DNA of 24,175 nt from Candidatus Pacearchaeota archaeon CG10_big_fil_rev_8_21_14_0_10_32_14. Its GTDB lineage: Archaea; Nanobdellota; Nanobdellia; Pacearchaeales; GW2011-AR1. The notes beneath the pieces are model-generated. The model made no database searches, was not told where the DNA came from, and was given only the letters and a program-made list of their open reading frames with translations. The position numbers and the translations under genes were made by a program. Position 1 is the stretch's first letter. Each line of letters opens with the position of its first letter. The stretch lies in contig PFCY01000054.1 in assembly GCA_002763085.1 (NCBI GenBank), forward strand, positions 1-24,175, read 5' to 3'. Positions 23,097 to 24,175 of this stretch are shown in pieces.

Positions 23097-23504
23097 TTAA
23101 TCAACAAGAATGATCCCTCTTTTTTGAAATGCTGATTGAATAGTTTGTTCTAAAGATTCTGGTTTTAGATATAAATCTCTTTTGGGAAAAAAACTATCCG
23201 CTCCAATTTGATCCCAAATTTCTTTGTAACGAGAACTACTTGACATTCCAATGATAACTATTCTAGTATCATCCTGTTTAATATTTTTATAAGCATCTAC
23301 ACCATCCATTATTGGCATCTCTGTATCAAGGAAAACTAAGTTTGGTTTATACTCTTCAATCTTTCCTACAGCTTGGACACCATTATAAGACCTTTCAAAT
23401 TGACTATAACCAAATTCTTCTAATCCGAATAAAATCCCGTTTAAAATACTAAGATCATCATCCACCACTAAAATCCTTACATCATCTTTCTTCATTTCTT
23501 CCAT
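23097..23504 (-). CDS. Stand-alone response regulator receiver domain (CheY-like)
   Basis: 135 residues forming one receiver domain with no output domain. The acidic pocket is VVDDD (D15-D17), the phosphoacceptor is D60 in VFLDTEMP, the switch Ser/Thr lies in MSSSS (about 87-91), and the conserved lysine is K108 in FFPKRD. Phosphorylation by a histidine kinase is expected; no kinase is in the window. A TATA-like GTTTAAATATA element (about 23524-23534) lies 20-30 bases upstream of the ATG at 23504; ATG at codon 4 is another possible start. It lies between the TGA-interrupted gene and tRNA-Trp, all on the minus strand, and is probably monocistronic. Confidence 0.9.
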   Translation of the reverse strand: MEEMKKDDVRILVVDDDLSILNGILFGLEEFGYSQFERSYNGVQAVGKIEEYKPNLVFLDTEMPIMDGVDAYKNIKQDDTRIVIIGMSSSSRYKEIWDQIGADSFFPKRDLYLKPESLEQTIQSAFQKRGIILVD

Positions 23505-23561
23505 AATCGTCAGAAGAGAATTAGTTTAAATATATTATTGGAACTGAACATTTATTTTATA

Positions 23562-23632
23562 TGGGCACGGAGGGAATCGAACCCCCGCATGCTGCTCTGG
23601 AGGCAGCCAGTCTACCATTAGCCTACGCACCC
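23562..23632 (-). tRNA. tRNA-Trp (anticodon CCA)
   Basis: On the minus strand the acceptor stem GGGTGCG pairs with CGTGCCC, followed by discriminator A (23562) and no encoded CCA. The anticodon stem GCTGC/GCAGC encloses loop CTCCAGA, giving anticodon CCA (23600-23598), and the T arm is GGGGG-TTCGATT-CCCTC. The D stem is weak: GGCT opposite GACT gives one Watson-Crick and two G-T pairs with one mismatch. No intron is needed in the anticodon loop, although archaeal tRNA-Trp genes often have one. No TATA box lies at the expected distance from this 5' end. Instead the nearest good TATA precedes a duplicated copy of the first bases 83 bp upstream. Its CCA anticodon reads UGG and would not efficiently read UGA. 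Confidence 0.88.
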
Positions 23633-23716
23633 AACTCATGCTAATGGGTACCATGACGAAATTCCACTAAGGAATTTTGTCGGTCTGAATGAATTCAGGC
23701 CTAGCCTACGCACCCA
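23619..23716 (-). repeat. 15-base duplication of the tRNA-Trp 5' end
   Basis: TGGGTGCGTAGGCTA (minus strand) occurs at 23633-23619, the start of tRNA-Trp plus one base, and identically at 23716-23702. The copies are 83 bases apart. The upstream copy has only the 5' acceptor strand and the start of the D arm and is followed by unrelated structured sequence, so it cannot itself make a tRNA. Confidence 0.9.
23634..23701 (-). ncRNA. Structured 68-base leader or intron-like RNA between the duplicated tRNA-Trp 5' ends
   Basis: It contains the hairpin AAATTCC-TTAGT-GGAATTT, extended to 11 pairs with one A-C mismatch (23655-23681), and the inverted repeat CTGAAT-TC-ATTCAG (23698-23685). ATGGGT at the upstream copy (23717-23712) can pair with ACCCAT (23649-23644), closing the whole unit. 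No clear C/D or H/ACA boxes and no clear bulge-helix-bulge splice motif were found. Confidence 0.45.
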
Positions 23717-23736
23717 TACTGGATATCACAAAAAAG

Positions 23737-23748
23737 TATTTATATAGT
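23737..23748 (-). promoter_or_regulatory. TATA box for the tRNA-Trp transcript
   Basis: CTATATAAATA on the minus strand (23747-23737) is 22-32 bases upstream of the first G of the upstream 5'-end copy (23715), the usual archaeal distance, and more than 100 bases from the full tRNA. Read on the plus strand (TTTATATAG, 23739-23747) it may also serve the 102-residue gene at 23775. Confidence 0.65.
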
Positions 23749-23774
23749 TTTTTAGGTAGTTAAAGTATAATAAA

Positions 23775-24083
23775 ATGGCTTTAACTGATTTAATTGGGAT
23801 GTTAGTGGAAGATTTCTCTATTCAAGAAGATCAATTGTCCCTTGATCGAAATAGATACAATCGGGATTTGGGAACGATAAAAATATCAAAGCAATTACCC
23901 CAAGAAGAAGTCAATTCTTCTTTATCCAGATTTTATAATGCCCTTGGTTTTTCTTCACATCAACTAGATGGATTTTATTCTTATTCAAGGGATCGAGAAT
24001 TTTTTCTATCTGAAGTTAAAATAAACGGGCAGGAAACTACAATCTCAATCGCAAGAAATCATTTATTTGACCTTACTTTATAA
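23775..24083 (+). CDS. Unrecognised 102-residue protein
   Basis: A soluble acidic-to-neutral protein (MALTDLIGMLVEDFSIQEDQ..., ending IARNHLFDLTL). It has an N-terminal helix, then short strand-like pieces (TIKISKQL, FFLSEVKING, TTISIARN), suggesting a small alpha/beta fold. There is no signal peptide, membrane helix, cysteine or catalytic motif. No family recognised. TTTATATAG (23739-23747) lies 28-36 bases upstream, shared with the divergent tRNA-Trp transcript. Two strong hairpins follow the stop, which fits a real transcription unit. Confidence 0.6.
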   Translation: MALTDLIGMLVEDFSIQEDQLSLDRNRYNRDLGTIKISKQLPQEEVNSSLSRFYNALGFSSHQLDGFYSYSRDREFFLSEVKINGQETTISIARNHLFDLTL

Positions 24084-24098
24084 TTCCGGCTTCATCCC

Positions 24099-24138
24099 AA
24101 GTTTCTCTTTCAGAGAAACTTGATTAAGTCTTAATCAA
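24099..24138 (+). terminator. Two adjacent inverted repeats after the 102-residue gene
   Basis: AAGTTTCTC-TTTCA-GAGAAACTT (24099-24121) is a perfect 9-pair hairpin with a 5-base loop. It is followed at once by TTGATTAAG-T-CTTAATCAA (24120-24138), a near-perfect palindrome sharing two bases with the first. Neither is followed directly by a long T tract, so termination is only one possibility; RNA end protection or a protein site are others. From 24139 to 24175 I see only AT-rich sequence. Confidence 0.45.
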
Positions 24139-24175
24139 ATATTGTCTGCCTCAAACTAATTTACATTTAATTTTT

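Noticed and set aside
23562..23716. Second complete tRNA gene, or split tRNA in trans
   Set aside because: The upstream copy has only 15 bases of the tRNA with no anticodon or T arm after it, and the downstream copy alone folds as a full tRNA, so a trans-split tRNA is not required.
1..24175. CRISPR arrays, insertion sequences, integrases, rRNA
   Set aside because: No regularly spaced repeats of 25-40 bases, transposase or integrase motifs, terminal inverted repeats or rRNA signatures were seen on either strand.

Overview
The window reads as chromosomal DNA of a small-genome, low-GC archaeon, most likely a DPANN lineage (Woesearchaeota/Pacearchaeota-like); this placement is an inference. Supporting signs are: TATA-like boxes 20-30 bases upstream of the start codon at almost every promoter, with little room for a leader (leaderless genes); no evident Shine-Dalgarno sites; an Lhr-type helicase; a phosphate regulator that joins an AbrB-like DNA-binding domain to PhoU; a tRNA without an encoded CCA; and very tight gene packing, in which five convergent gene pairs end within -4 to +7 bases of each other. 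Nearly all stops are TAA. LAYOUT: 1-977, a cysteine desulfurase running off the left edge. 1054-3715, small genes: a possible 56-residue ORF, an operon of three unrecognised proteins (two share a repeated Y-x16-P-Y motif), a DedA membrane protein and a 93-residue unknown. 3771-4727, the tRNA uridine hydroxylase trhO, divergent from 4801-5961, a secreted protein with a caspase-like His/Cys dyad. 6025-8643, the Lhr helicase. 8646-14625, a type III restriction-modification island: a winged-helix regulator, a divergent intergenic region with three GCGTAAC repeats, then mod, a five-helix membrane protein and res, packed head to tail. 14664-15398, a metallophosphoesterase of the kind often found next to lhr, so the restriction island appears to split that pair. 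15406-18845, pstSCAB on the minus strand, divergent from phoU (18946-19896); the 100 bases between hold four copies of a TTTATATAG-type element. 19897-21318, an MFS transporter. 21408-22625, a coiled-coil protein. 22622-23038, a conserved CxxC protein gene interrupted by two in-frame TGA codons but with an intact promoter. 23097-23504, a stand-alone response-regulator receiver. 23562-23632, tRNA-Trp(CCA) on the minus strand, with its first 15 bases duplicated 83 bp upstream and its only good TATA box placed for the duplicate. 23775-24083, a 102-residue unknown, then two adjacent hairpins. WORKING TOGETHER: pstSCAB and phoU form a complete phosphate uptake and sensing unit. The restriction island looks self-contained, with its own regulator and operator sites. 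The remaining genes cover sulfur mobilisation, tRNA modification, DNA repair, membrane upkeep and signalling. The most unusual items are the tRNA-Trp leader duplication, the membrane protein inside the mod-res operon, the repeated GCGTAAC sites, and the two-TGA gene.
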